DNA of 64,000 nt from Diphasiastrum complanatum (Eukaryota > Streptophyta > Lycopodiopsida > Lycopodiales > Lycopodiaceae): positions 18,095-82,094 of the forward strand of contig MU832209.1 in the NCBI GenBank assembly GCA_029204225.1. Direction: 5' to 3'. Below are positions 44,322 through 55,180 of this stretch, piece by piece. Made by a program: the position numbers and the translations under genes. Below the pieces are notes generated by a model that saw nothing but the letters and a program-made list of their open reading frames with translations, searched no databases and was not told the origin of the DNA. The number at the start of each line of letters is the position of its first letter. Position 1 is the stretch's first letter.

Positions 44322-46232
44322 TTGTGCCATTCCACCAAGCTGCCTTTTGTGCTAGAGCAAGAGGAGATGGATGCTACGACATCCAAGCGCGATCCAAGTT
44401 GGTTTGCAGAATACGTAGCTGGTAAGGGATGGGCACGACTTAAATCCGCTAGTCTGTTGCTGTTTGTTGTGCAAGCATGGCCTGCTGCCATGCTGCAGGT
44501 CTTGGAACCTCTTGCAAATGGCTGCGATCAATCAAACTGGATGCTGAAAACAACTGACGAGAGAGTCAGAGTCCTCATTGTTGGCTGGATAGCAGATGCT
44601 TTGAAGCTCCCCTCTCATGGCAAGTTAGTGAAGAAATGACTTGATGATACAAAGGAGGCCGAAGCATTGAAGAAGTACTTTGGGGGTGAGAATCCAACCC
44701 CAGAGTCTGGATTTGCGCTTAAAAAGTGCCAGGATACCAATCTAATGTTGTTTCTGAATTGGGTGGCTGAGGTTTGCGGCACTTGGCGTGTTCATCCAAA
44801 GTTCTTGAGGGAGCACTGGTTCAGGCTGCAATTAATGTTTATAATGGCATCATTCTGAGTGGACACTTGAGTGGATAAAGAGAGACATCAGTCAGTTTGC
44901 CGCAGGGAAAGCAAGCGCTTAGAGATTGCCTTACCTCTAAATAAGATGGTTGTTGATTGGCTAAATCTACCTGTCTTTGAAGTAATTGATTATGGCCCAA
45001 TTGCGGTTAGAGATGACAATTGTCCGCAGACAGATACCGAAGTGCATGCCACAATTTAGATGCAAGATGACTCCCTACCACAGAAGTCTCGCATGAAGAC
45101 CATGAAGAAAAAGAAGCTACCAATCTGTTCCAAATCAAGGACTAAGCGGAAGACTACTAGTGCGGAGGTTAGTGCTGACAATGCTACTGATATATATTCG
45201 GACATCAGTACCCCTGTTCATGACTAAGAAGCAACATGAAGACGAAGTCTCTGCGCGCATTCCCGATAGTGTTGTGAATGTAGACGATGCTACTGTGGAC
45301 GATCTGTCGGTAGAGCTTGCTGCCAACGCAGAGCCAAGGGAGACTATTGTTCCTGATTCTGTTAACATTCCTGCTGTTTTATTTGAACAGGTACGAGAGA
45401 CTACTCAGTGTCATTCTACACTTGAAGTTACTGAGCCTGAGCAGACTACTGTTGGAAATACGGGTGCTGAAGACTCACGGCCGCCTGGTTTCATAAAGAC
45501 ATTAGTGGATGTTTGTGAAGGGTCACAGCCGCTGGCACGGGAGGCACTACAACATTTGGAAGCCGATATTTATGGTGAATGTGGACAAATTTGGTGACGT
45601 GCCGGGGAGCATTCCTGATAAGATACAGTCAGTACTCAGTACCCCTGCGACGTGCAACGAGTATTCTATGATTATGGTGACACCACACCGTAGGGTGTTC
45701 GATTGGAAACACTAGTGATGGTATCAATGGGTGATGTTGAACATTGGTTAGCAGCCAGATACATTGACATTGAGTGGGTCGACACTTGGATTGAAAGGAC
45801 TCCACTATTGAAACTACAGAGGAAGAAATGTTGAAAGACAACCTAGCGGCCAGTGAAGCTAAGCTGACATTGCTGAAGGCAGATAACATCAAACTGCGGG
45901 AGAAGCTATTGAGTGTTGAAGGACATCTGGCAGATGCCAAAGCTGAGTCATACCAGTTAGAGAGCGAGGTCCCTTACTACCAGGCTGCATATGTTGCCGT
46001 TGCTGCACAAGCAACTCAATTAACAAGAGTAATCAACCAACAGACGACTTTGATGGAGGAGCTTACCAGACGCCTGGATGACGAGAGATTGAGATGCCGC
46101 CACAATGCTTATGAGCTGTCAAAGCTCACAAATGAGAATGCCCATCTTAGAGCTGAATTGAAGGCATTAAGGAACCCTTCCGACAACGAGTGTCCAAGCT
46201 TGGTCACCCCACGAATGAGAGCATACCCTTAA
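44322..46232 (+). pseudogene. Extra ORF with coiled-coil C-terminus, next to the Ty3 LTR
   Basis: Frames joined across stops give WFAEYVAGKGWARLKSASLL, TTDERVRVLIVGWIADALKL, KEAEALKKYFGGENP, an acidic middle part, and a clear coiled coil at 45828-46190. The coiled coil shows ASEAKLTLLKADNIKLREKL and LTNENAHLRAELKALR. Defects include a TGA at 44637 in place of Trp, further stops and frameshifts. It has no enzyme motif. Globular part plus acidic linker plus coiled coil resembles the extra ORFs in some plant Ty3 (Tat/Ogre-type) elements, but I cannot name the family. Its last codons run into the LTR at 46201. Confidence 0.4.
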
Positions 46233-46932
46233 GTTGAGAGACTCTTTTTGGGGCACTTAAGGACGATGTCCTTAAGTGCGTGATGTGAATCGGCGAACAC
46301 AATAGAGTAGTGCCATTTTGTAACCATTTTGTAACTGATAGCGTTTCATATCTTTTGCCCCTCCTGCGAGAGGGATGTTCATATATAGGCGCGTGAGCCT
46401 TCTTTTTACATATCTAGTATCAGAGAGATAGGAGTAAGAGCAGGAAAGTGAGGATCTGTGACACTATGTATCTTTACTCTTTGTTGATAATACAATAAAG
46501 GAAATTAAGCTCTTGCTTTGTTTTTGCACGTGCCACTTTGCTGTTTTCTATTGTGTTGATTGACAACTCTGATTACCCCTTCTTTTCCCTGCATGTGCAT
46601 GATTAGATCTGTGCCAGGTTTGGTGATATAATTCTATGGATTCATATTGCATAATAATCCTATTCAACATCAAGTAACTTGCTCATAATAATGGCTACAA
46701 TTATGATAGTGTGGAAATAGTGTAATCGGTTCCGACACCGGTTCCTGATAAATGGAATTTGGTAGTCATCAGAACTACTTTGTTGTTCATTGTCAGGACG
46801 GATCACTTGAGATGTTTCAAAAGTGGACATCCCGAAGTTGATTATCTGTGGACTCTGAAATGAACCTTTATCATTTTGGTTGTGATCCGGTTGATCACTG
46901 GTATTGAAACATGGCTCAGTTTATCTCCAACA
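46201..46932 (+). repeat. 5' LTR of the near-complete Ty3 element (about 732 bp)
   Basis: This LTR matches 52579-53327 nearly base for base, including GAATGAGAGCATACCC, TTTTGCCCCTCCTGCGAGAG and TTTACTCTTTGTTGATAATA. The 3' end CCAACA is exact because the copies diverge there. The 5' end is uncertain by about 30 bp. A GCCCCTCC...TATATAGGCG stretch near 46360-46390 could be the LTR promoter. Confidence 0.85.
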
Positions 46933-46933
46933 T

Positions 46934-46952
46934 TGGTGCGTCTTCCGGGAGG
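46934..46952 (+). other. Primer-binding site candidate of the Ty3 element
   Basis: TGGTGCGTCTTCCGGGAGG lies one base after the LTR end. The position and TGG start fit a primer site; the cognate tRNA is not clear (it resembles tRNA-Asp or tRNA-Gly sites only partly). Confidence 0.55.
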
Positions 46953-47106
46953 ATGCTCTATTGTGTCCTTCTGAATTCTTGTCAGTGCAAGGAGTTTGCA
47001 TTTATCCTGCCGATTTGAGTTACAATTCAGTTTAATCACTCTTCTAATGGTAGACTGTGTTGATGTTTGATTTATTGTTACAAAACCAAAATCGTTAAAA
47101 CAACCT

Positions 47107-48504
47107 ATGTCACAATTCTGGGCTATTGTGCAGGAAGACCCTGAGAAGCACGTGAATGACTTTTATAGATCTTGTCCTTGTTCTTTTATAGAATGCTGTT
47201 GTTCAGTGGTACTTTGTGTGGCGGTGCAAGTGATTGGTATTATCGGTTGGAGCCTCTTTTTATCAACAACATGGAGAATTTCATTTCCATATTTCTGAGC
47301 TAATTTCAGATGCCAAAGTCTCGTGACCACCTGATTTATGCTTTGACTGGTAGCCGTCAGGAGAATTATGAAACCGTCAAGCAATACACTTGGCGTATCG
47401 AAGGAATGGCTAGGCAGTTTGGAACTTGCAAACCACCCGATGATTGGGTTGTGTCTCTGTACCTGAAAGGACTCAGGAATGCAATCCAAATGGCTGTCAG
47501 ACAATCAAATCCTCGTACTTTGGAGGAGGCTACTACCAGAGCATTGGATATCAAAAGTTTTATGATTGCCACACAAGAGGTGGTGGCTATGGCAGAGGGA
47601 CAATGTTCCCGATATCTTCCAGGCTCTGTTCCTGATTATATTTTTCTCAGAAATTGCCAGACCAATGTACAGCTATGCACCGGTGGCTCCTATTCAACAA
47701 GTCATATAGCCAATCTTCCACAACGTTGTAGTACAATCACCCTTTATCAGGCTTGACTCACGAGCACTTCAATACGCACCTAATCAGAGCAATGCAAATG
47801 AATACTAGAAAACAGCTCCTCTCTATCGGGGACTTCCTAATGAAGTTGTTCCTTCTAGTACTGGCACTGTTGACCAAGCTGGTTATAAATCTTCTGCTTC
47901 AAATATCCATGATATGGTGAAGAACTACATGGATATTTTGAATGAAAACATCAAGACCTTGACAATGGATGTTAACTTCCTAAAATGGCAGCAAAACATT
48001 ATTGGATAGCGAAAATCTGAGAAACCGAGTGAAGTGTCCTGTAGGTATTGCAAAGGTGCTCACTTGACTAGAGACTGTCCCAACATCAAATGCACAGTTT
48101 GCAAGAAGAATGGACACTCCAGTGATAGGTGCTGGGTAAAGCTGAAGGCCGATAAGAAAGCAACTAATCAACATGGGCCCGAAAATCACAGAATCGTTGG
48201 GACTTCTACAGATCTGACAGAGCCGGTCAAAATCCTAAAGCGTGGCAACTCCTCTGAAGGTAGACATGTTACCTTGATCAATCTTGCTGATTTGAAAGCG
48301 GATCCAACCTGCCTGGTAATGACCAAAGCTCAGAAAGTAGCTACGGCCATTGGGAAGCAGCCCATACATGATGATCAACTACCTGTCGTTCAGGAAGAAC
48401 TTGAACCAGAGCCTGCACTTGTACGAGTAGAAGACCCACAATCTAGTAATCCAAAGAAAACGGTCAAGGTGGTGGATCCTCCACTTGGCAGGCGGACTTG
48501 GTAG
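47107..48504 (+). pseudogene. Ty3 element: gag with two zinc knuckles
   Basis: Gag is broken into frames. The first piece reads EDPEKHVNDFYRSCPCSF. The longest (47310-47756) has SRDHLIYALTGSRQENYETV, KQYTWRIEGMARQF and LYLKGLRNAIQMAVRQ, a gag domain. After stops at 47754 and 48007, two knuckles appear at 48034-48130: CRYCKGAHLTRDC and CTVCKKNGHSSDRC. A Pro/Glu-rich tail runs to the stop at 48504. The KQYTWRIEGMARQF segment recalls the minus-strand gag at 27.5 kb. Gag lies directly after the LTR and primer site as expected. Confidence 0.8.
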
Positions 48505-49190
48505 AGAAGGGCAGTTTTTGAAGATTATACACCTTTCAAACTTGTCAATCAGTTGAATGCTACTAAAGTAGATATAAGTATGTTGCAGTTGTTGCAGAAA
48601 TCACCCGCAATAAAGCGAGAACTGAGAGAGGCTCTACGTATCAGATGGCTTGACTCAAAGAAACCCGTGGTGGTGGATAGAGTCACTGACAACAACATTG
48701 AGCAAAATTGTCTAAAAGTTGATGTCATAATCGACGGATTGTTGGTCCGGAATGCTATTGTTGATGTTGGTGCAGCTGTGAATGTTATGAGCACGGATCT
48801 GGCAACTAAGCTAAACTTGAATGTTAAAGAAGGAGCTAATACCATGCTTAAGCTTGCTGATAACTCCATGTTGAAGGCAGAAGGCGTTGTGTACACCCTA
48901 CTAGTTAATGTTGCAAGAAAAACGGCTCACATTGACTTTCATATTGTGCGGATGTAGACTGGCAAGGAGGCGTATGAGATGTTGCTTGGTAGGCCATGGA
49001 TCTGCAAGACAGAGTGTCTAGTTGACATACCTTCTGGATATTTGATATTCGGAAGGGGCAAGAAATGTGTGGTCGTACATGCTTACTTGGCAGTGAGAGG
49101 GCCTCTGTTTCTGAGAGTGATTGAGAGTCAGAGGACTCAATGGACACTACCAGTGAAGACTCATCTACAAAGAATCCTCAAGTGTTGATG
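48505..49190 (+). pseudogene. Ty3 element: aspartic protease region
   Basis: The frame 48553-48957 contains VDVIIDGLLVRNAIVDVGAA and VNVMSTDLATKLNL. The catalytic triplet reads DVG where DSG, DTG or DGG is usual, so the enzyme is probably inactive. A stop at 48955 precedes YEMLLGRPWI, the second conserved protease segment, and DIPSGYLIFGRGKKCVV. The region links gag and RT. Confidence 0.75.
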
Positions 49191-50660
49191 CTTGAACAAT
49201 TTCAAGGAAGAGAACCTTTGGTGCGTATCCGTGGTGCAAACATCATTAAGATCTACCAAGAGCTTCTCATTGGAACTCTTTTTGAATCCAATGAGAGACG
49301 CCTAATTACAGGCTTTTTGATCATTGCTACTGGAATTTTTGCTTGGACTTATGAAGATTTTAAAGGGATTCTACCTTCTCTGGTAATGCACCACATTCGT
49401 TTGAAAGAAGGTACTATATCTGTTAGAGAAAGACAGCGGTGGTTAGCCAACCACCTGATGATGCTAGTTGCAGAGGAGATCAGGAAAATGCATGATGCGA
49501 GGCTGATCTTCCCGGTCTATAATACTGAATGGTGTTCGGCAATTGTGCCAAAAATGAAAAAGAGCGGCCAAGTCAGGATTTGTGTGGATTTCAAACCCCT
49601 TAACAAAGCAATTGTTAAGGATTATTATCCTCTGCCTTTCATTGATCGGATGTTTGAGCAGTTGGCGAGTAAGAGGATCTACACTTTCATGGATTGTTTT
49701 GCTGGTTATAACCAGATTGCAATCACTGTTGAGGATAAGCTCAAGACAACTTTCACTACCCCGTTTGGTACGTATGCATATCATGTTATGCCTTCATCGA
49801 CTTACCAGAGGTTCATGAACAAAGCTTTTGGCAACTTGGTCTCTGATTCCACGAAGATTTTTATGGATGACATCTGTATAGCAACAAACACAATGGAGGA
49901 GCATGTGAAAGCATTGAAACTCTGCTTGTCAATTTGCAAGGCTAAATATATAGCTCCAAGTCACGGAAGCGCTTGTTTGAGGTGCCTTATGGGATCCTTT
50001 TGGGTCATGTCATCACTAAAGACGACATATCTACAGACTATGCCAAAGTTGAAAAGGTTATAACGATGCTACCCCCGATTGATGTGAAAGAGGTTCATTC
50101 TTTCCTTGGTAGCGTTGGTTACTACCGGCGGTTTTTGAAAGATTATAGCAAGATTACATTACCGTTAGTCCAGCTGCTTGCTAAGGATGCACCTTTTATC
50201 TGGACAGAGGAACACCAACATGTATTTGAATACTTAAAAAATTCACCTATCTAAAGCCACCTAATTGGATGCCGGATTTTCATTTGATAATAGCAGCATA
50301 ACCAGTGGCAATTAATTGTGCTTTGTTCCAAATGGGACACCCAGGCTTTTGCATCCAATAGCATTTGCTGGTGTAAAGTTGAAGGATGCTGAGATGCGGT
50401 ATAGTTATGGTGAGCGAGTGTGCCTGGCTATACATTTTGGTGTCTGCAACTTCCGTCACTATTTGACACAATGGCGTGTGATTATTTATGCTCTGAGCAC
50501 TGCTATTAAGCTTATGCTCAATAGGCTACATCCGCTGATAGATTGATCAAATGGCTGGTGATTTTGGAGGAGTTTGATTATGAGTTCCAGTCCAAGCCAC
50601 CCAAGGCTAGTAATCTACTTGACTGCCTATGCGAATATAGCTTACAAGAGCAGGAGTTGG
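49140..50660 (+). pseudogene. Ty3 element: reverse transcriptase and degenerate RNase H
   Basis: The RT shows IRKMHDARLIFPVYNTEWCS, AIVPKMKKSGQVRICVDFKP, DYYPLPFIDRMFEQLA, FMDCFAGYNQIAI, TTFTTPFGTYAYHVMP and the catalytic IFMDDICIATN (FMDD). Between HVMP and STYQRFMN the usual FGLxNA segment is missing, a deletion of about six codons near 49788. A frameshift near 49950 leads to GHVITKDDISTDYAKVEKV and FLGSVGYYRRFLKDY. RNase H (50270-50650) is readable only across shifts: INCALFQMGHPG, LHPIAFAGVKLKDAEMRYSY and FEYEFQSKPPKASN-type words. The enzyme is not functional. Confidence 0.85.
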
Positions 50661-50814
50661 ATGATTGTAAATATCAATCAGACAACGTTGTTGTTGGACA
50701 AAGAAGTTGATAATAATCTATTTTGACTTGATACTGAAGTAGTTCCTCAGTGGTACCAGATCTTAGCTAAATATCTGACTTCCTTAGAATTGTTGAAGGG
50801 CCTTAACAAAGCAG

Positions 50815-51987
50815 AAAAAAAAGAAGATTAGATTACAGGCTTTACGTTTCAAAGTCATTGATGGGAGACTCTATCGGAAAAGCATTGAAGGCATCTATCA
50901 GAGATGTGTCTTACCAGTCGAGACTCCTTTTATCATGGAAGAATGCCATGATTCGGCATGCGGTGGCCATTTCGCAGGTGATACCACTGCTCAAAAAATT
51001 TTGAGAGCATGATATTGGTGGGCTACGCTATTCAAAGACTGTCATGACTATTGTATGAGATGTGATGTCTGGGTTGGCCATGTTGACAAGCGAATAAGAA
51101 TTCTGATAACACTGAAAACATAGTTACCATCGAGAAGTGGGACATTGACTATGTTGGTCCCATTAAGCCCTCCTCTATCGGCCAGAAGAGCTGTATCATT
51201 GTTGCAATATACTATTTTACCAAGTGGGTTGAAGCAAAGGTGGTGAAACGAGATATTGCAGCAGAGATAGCCAAGTTCCTGATGGAAAACGTTGTATGCT
51301 GTTTTGGAATCCCACGAGAGCTGGTGTCCGATAGAGGCACTCACTTTTTAAATAAGATGATACAAGATTTGACAAAAAGACTAGCTATCATGCATAATAA
51401 AACGACGCCATACAACCCGCAGACAAACGGCCAGGTTGAGAGCACCAATAAGAAGCTGGTGGATATTGTCAAGAAAACAGTCTCCAGTAGCAAGCGATTG
51501 GGATTCAAAGATGCCAATGGCTATTTGGGCCTACAACATAGCTTTCAAAACCAGTACTGGGCATTCCCTTTTCTTTCTGATCTATGGTACTGAAAGTGTC
51601 TTACCTATTGAAATTGAATTGGAGACGTTAAGGTTCTCCCAAGATCATGATCTGCCTTTTGAACTGTCCGTTGAGCATCGACTTTTAATGCTAAGCAAGT
51701 TGGATGAAAAGCATACTAGAGCGCTATTGCAAATAGAAAGAAATAAAAGGTGGACCAAACAGTTGCATGACCTAAAGGCCAAACGGTATCAGTTCCGAGT
51801 CAGACAATTGGTGCTGTTTTATGATGCCAGGAGAGAACTTTTTCCTAGTAAGCTGATGCCCATCTGGTTGGGACCATATGTTCTGAAGAAGGTCTCCCGG
51901 AACAATACAGTTATATTATGTGATATGGAGGGCCGTTATATGGCCACACCAGTTAATATCAACAAAATCAAACCGTATTATGCATGA
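50815..51987 (+). pseudogene. Ty3 element: integrase
   Basis: The zinc-binding part reads EECHDSACGGHFAGDTTAQK ... DCHDYCMRCDVW, with both His and the CxxC pair, but a TGA stop at 51009. The core shows WDIDYVGPIKPSSIGQK, LVSDRGTHFLNKM and YNPQTNGQVESTNKK, so all three acidic residues are kept. A frameshift near 51520 leads to the C-terminal part (51436-51987 frame) with LVLFYDARRELFPSKLMP, WLGPYVLKKVS and INKIKPYYA. No chromodomain follows; a separate RNase H begins at once. Confidence 0.85.
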
Positions 51988-52515
51988 TGATACAATCAAA
52001 TCAAGAAATGATGCAAGTTGTCAGGCATGCTAGTTTATGGTTTGATGGCGGTAGTAGAATGCATGGTACTATTGGAGTTGTACTGAAGGATGATGCTGGT
52101 ATGCTGATAGCTCACTCGGATGTTTGTCTTGGCAAACATTACACCTGTAATTCGGCGGAAGCTAAGGCTTTGATAGCCGGATTGAGGATATCTGACCAAA
52201 AAACAGATAACTCACCAATCAATATTCGGTGATTCTGCTCTGATTTGTAATTTGTCTACTCGATTATGGACTGTTAAGAATCCTATCCTGATAGTTTATG
52301 TTAAGGAAATACAAAGGTTGATGGACCTATTTACTTCTGTTACGGTATCTCATATACAACGACAATATAACAGTGAAGCAGACTGGTTGGCTAGTCAGGC
52401 TTTTGACCAGGATATGTTTGGAAGGGAAAAAGGCCCCTTTTTCTTAAATATTTTGGGTAAAAATCCAACTACTAGGTCCTACAAAAATTGCCTTATCAGG
52501 ATAATTGATGGGTAG
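51984..52515 (+). pseudogene. Ty3 element: second RNase H after integrase
   Basis: Immediately after the integrase stop the sequence gives ASLWFDGGSRMHGTIGVVLK (first catalytic Asp), NSAEAKALIAGLR (Glu) and, after a frameshift near 52220, FGDSALICNL (Asp). SHIQRQYNSEADWLASQAFD (final Asp region) follows. This is an RNase H of the additional type (aRH) known from the Tat lineage of plant Ty3 elements. There it supplements the RT-linked RNase H, which is decayed here. Its place after the integrase is notable. The frame is broken once. Confidence 0.75.
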
Positions 52516-52578
52516 AACCTTGGAGTTCCAACCTTACCCATAAGGGTGCTTAACCCCGTGGTATCTTACAATAAAGGT

Positions 52579-53327
52579 ATCTTACCCCAAGAATGAGAGC
52601 ATACCCTTAAGTTGAGAGACTCTTTTTGGGGTACCGGCCCTTACGGCCGATGTCCTTAATGCGTGATGTGAATCAACGAACACCACATAATAGTGAGGTT
52701 TTGTAACCATTTTGTAACTGATATATAGCATTTCATATCTTTTGCCCCTCCTGCGAGAGGGATGTTCATATAGGCGCGCGAGCCTTCTTTTTACATATCC
52801 AGTATCAGAGAGATAGGGAGTAAGATCAGGAGAGTGAGGATTCGTGACACTATGTATCTTTACTCTTTGTTGATAATACAATAAAGGAAATTCAGCTCTT
52901 GCTTTGTTTTCGTAGGTGCCTCTGGTGCCACTTTGCTGTTTTCTAATTGTGTTGATTGACAACTCTGAATACCCCATCTTTTTCCTATATGTGCATGATT
53001 AGATTTGTGCCAGTACTCGTGATATAATTCTGTGAATTCATACTACATAATGATCCTGTTCAACATCAAGTAATCTGCTCATAATAATGGCGACAATTTT
53101 GATAGTGTGGAACAGTGTCATCACTTCCGACACCGGTTCTTGATAAATGGAATTTGGTAGTCATCAGAACTGCTTTGCTGTTCATTGTTAGGACGGATGA
53201 CTTGAGATGTTCCGGAAGTGGACATCCCGAAGTTGATTCTCTATGGACTCTGAAATAAACCTTTATCATTTTGGTTGTGATCCGGTTGATCACTGGTACC
53301 GAAACAAGGCTCAATTTATCTCCAACA
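52579..53327 (+). repeat. 3' LTR of the near-complete Ty3 element (about 749 bp)
   Basis: It is the partner of 46201-46932 and ends CCAACA at 53327. It has a few short indels relative to the 5' LTR (for example GTACCGGCCCTTACGGCC near 52640). No convincing polypurine tract is visible just upstream; a GGTATCTTAC word is duplicated there (52560-52585). The candidate flanks AAGCT (left) and AAGAT (right) differ by one base. Confidence 0.85.
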
Positions 53328-54017
53328 AAGATCAGTTTATGGATTTGGATCATCATCGATCTGAATTCTTTCACATAGGATAACTTCAAAGGATGTTGGA
53401 GAACATTCATGCAAAATTTTTAAGCCTTCCATCAATTATATGCATCAAAAAGTAGGAGAAACTTTAAAAAACATGGTTGTTTTTTTGACAATTTTTTGGG
53501 TTTTTCACTATGTTTTGACACATAAAACCCTCATGAAAATGCTTGCTAATCATTAGCAACTCAGAATGACCTGTATCAGTCTTCAATTTTTTTTATTTTG
53601 CTAGAAAATAAATTTTACTACCCGTTTTTCGTAAAAAATACTAAAAAAAAACAAACTATTTTTGACTACAACATAACCTAGAACCATAAATCTTGCATAA
53701 TCTTGGCATGCTATTATTAATTCAGCAATTAATGACTCCCTAACATAAGGTATACTTGCTAAAAATTCAGAACTACAGTAGATTATGAGAGATTCAAGCA
53801 AAAACTGAAAAACCATCATAAACTGGCTAAAATCGACAATAACCCATATTGCTATAGAGAAAGCTAGTATCTAATGGATCTTAGCAACATGCAAGTGAAA
53901 ATAATGGGAAAGCACCCACTTGGAAGCTTGTTCACCACCAGCAAGAGGAAATAGATTGATTTCCACCGAAAAGTCGACGAAAGACCTTCACAGCTCCAAT
54001 CCCTTCATCTTTGTAAG
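53328..54017 (-). other. Non-coding stretch, partly leader of a minus-strand element
   Basis: AT-rich sequence without coding resemblance. The part near 53880-54017 lies inward of the primer site at 54018-54033 and may be its leader. Confidence 0.3.
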
Positions 54018-54500
54018 CCTTGCTCTAATACCATTGCACCTTCAAGATCTTGCTTACAAGACACACATAAAGGAATAAGAATTGAAGCCAAAGCACCCAA
54101 CCGTGCAAAAGCTATTGGTCAATCTCCAATAATCTCACCCCCATGCCATAGGATTGGATGTAGGTGTTGAGAGATGATCATGGCAATGAAAACACATATA
54201 CTAGAATGGGAGTAGGGCGAGTTCCTACATGAGGATGCATACTCTGCTTTACATGTGCATGTGCCATGCAAGCCTAGAATACTACCACACAAGCTTTTCA
54301 TTACTATTGATACTCTACACCATGCCAATAGCCGTCCTAACCCAAAATTACTTCTCATGTCATAGTAATGTGAATGTAGACAATGCAGAAACACTATCAA
54401 ACATACATACATCTATGATTGAACTACAATGAATTATCATTCTAAAATTGCAAAACTGAGAAATGAATGATAACATCTCATTACGCTTGGATCTTTCAAC
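54018..54500 (-). repeat. Primer site and presumed LTR of a minus-strand element
   Basis: The minus strand reads TGGTATTAGAGCAAGG at 54033-54018, a one-base variant of the initiator tRNA-Met core site. One base before it, GGTGCA closes a presumed LTR that runs upward. The outer end could not be fixed; about 54500 is a guess from the length of related LTRs. Confidence 0.5.
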
Positions 54501-54779
54501 TAATTCAGGTAGGATGCAACAAACTATAATAATAAAAAATCTGAATAAAAATAACGAAGACATGTTTACCAAGAAATCTCAATAATAGAGATTGAATACT
54601 TCTGCTATTTTACTCTGATAAGGTAAAGCAAATAGCTTCACCTATTTTGCCATATAGATCACTCATACACTTCTTGTAATTGCGATAGTTTATTACAAAT
54701 TGTATAGACTTGTTAGTGGAATAGCTAATCAACTCAAATTTGAATGTGTCCAAACTCGACCTACTACATTTCCCACACT

Positions 54780-55180
54780 TTCCAGAAGTGGTTCCATGCT
54801 CTCAATATGCATTACAAGGAGGTAATATAATCCAGAGCTTACTAGCAAAGGGGCATCAATTGTTTTTTAAATTTTTTGTTAAAAGAAGCAAAAAATGCAA
54901 CTTTTCCAATTTGCTCATAGCATTTGAACGTTGTCAACACAATTGATCGAGTTTTCAAAATGAGCTAAGGTGAACTACTGTTTGGAGAATAAGTATGTGA
55001 GGTATTAGTCACGTATAGAAGCTTCTATGAATTCAATTGGCTTGGAAGATATGCTCCATGCTCTCAATTTGCAAAAGGAGATAATGTAATCTATAACTTC
55101 AACTATGGGGGAGCATCAATTTTTTCCATTTTTTTCTACCGAAAGAAGTTGAACTATGCAATTTTTGGAGAACAATCTAT
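54780..55180. repeat. Diverged tandem duplication, period about 265 bp
   Basis: Two blocks share CCATGCTCTCAATWTGCA, AAGGAGRTAATRTAATC, GGGGMGCATCAATTKTTT and GAAAGAAGTTGAAC-like sequence (starts about 54797 and 55055). No coding content is recognised. Confidence 0.55.
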
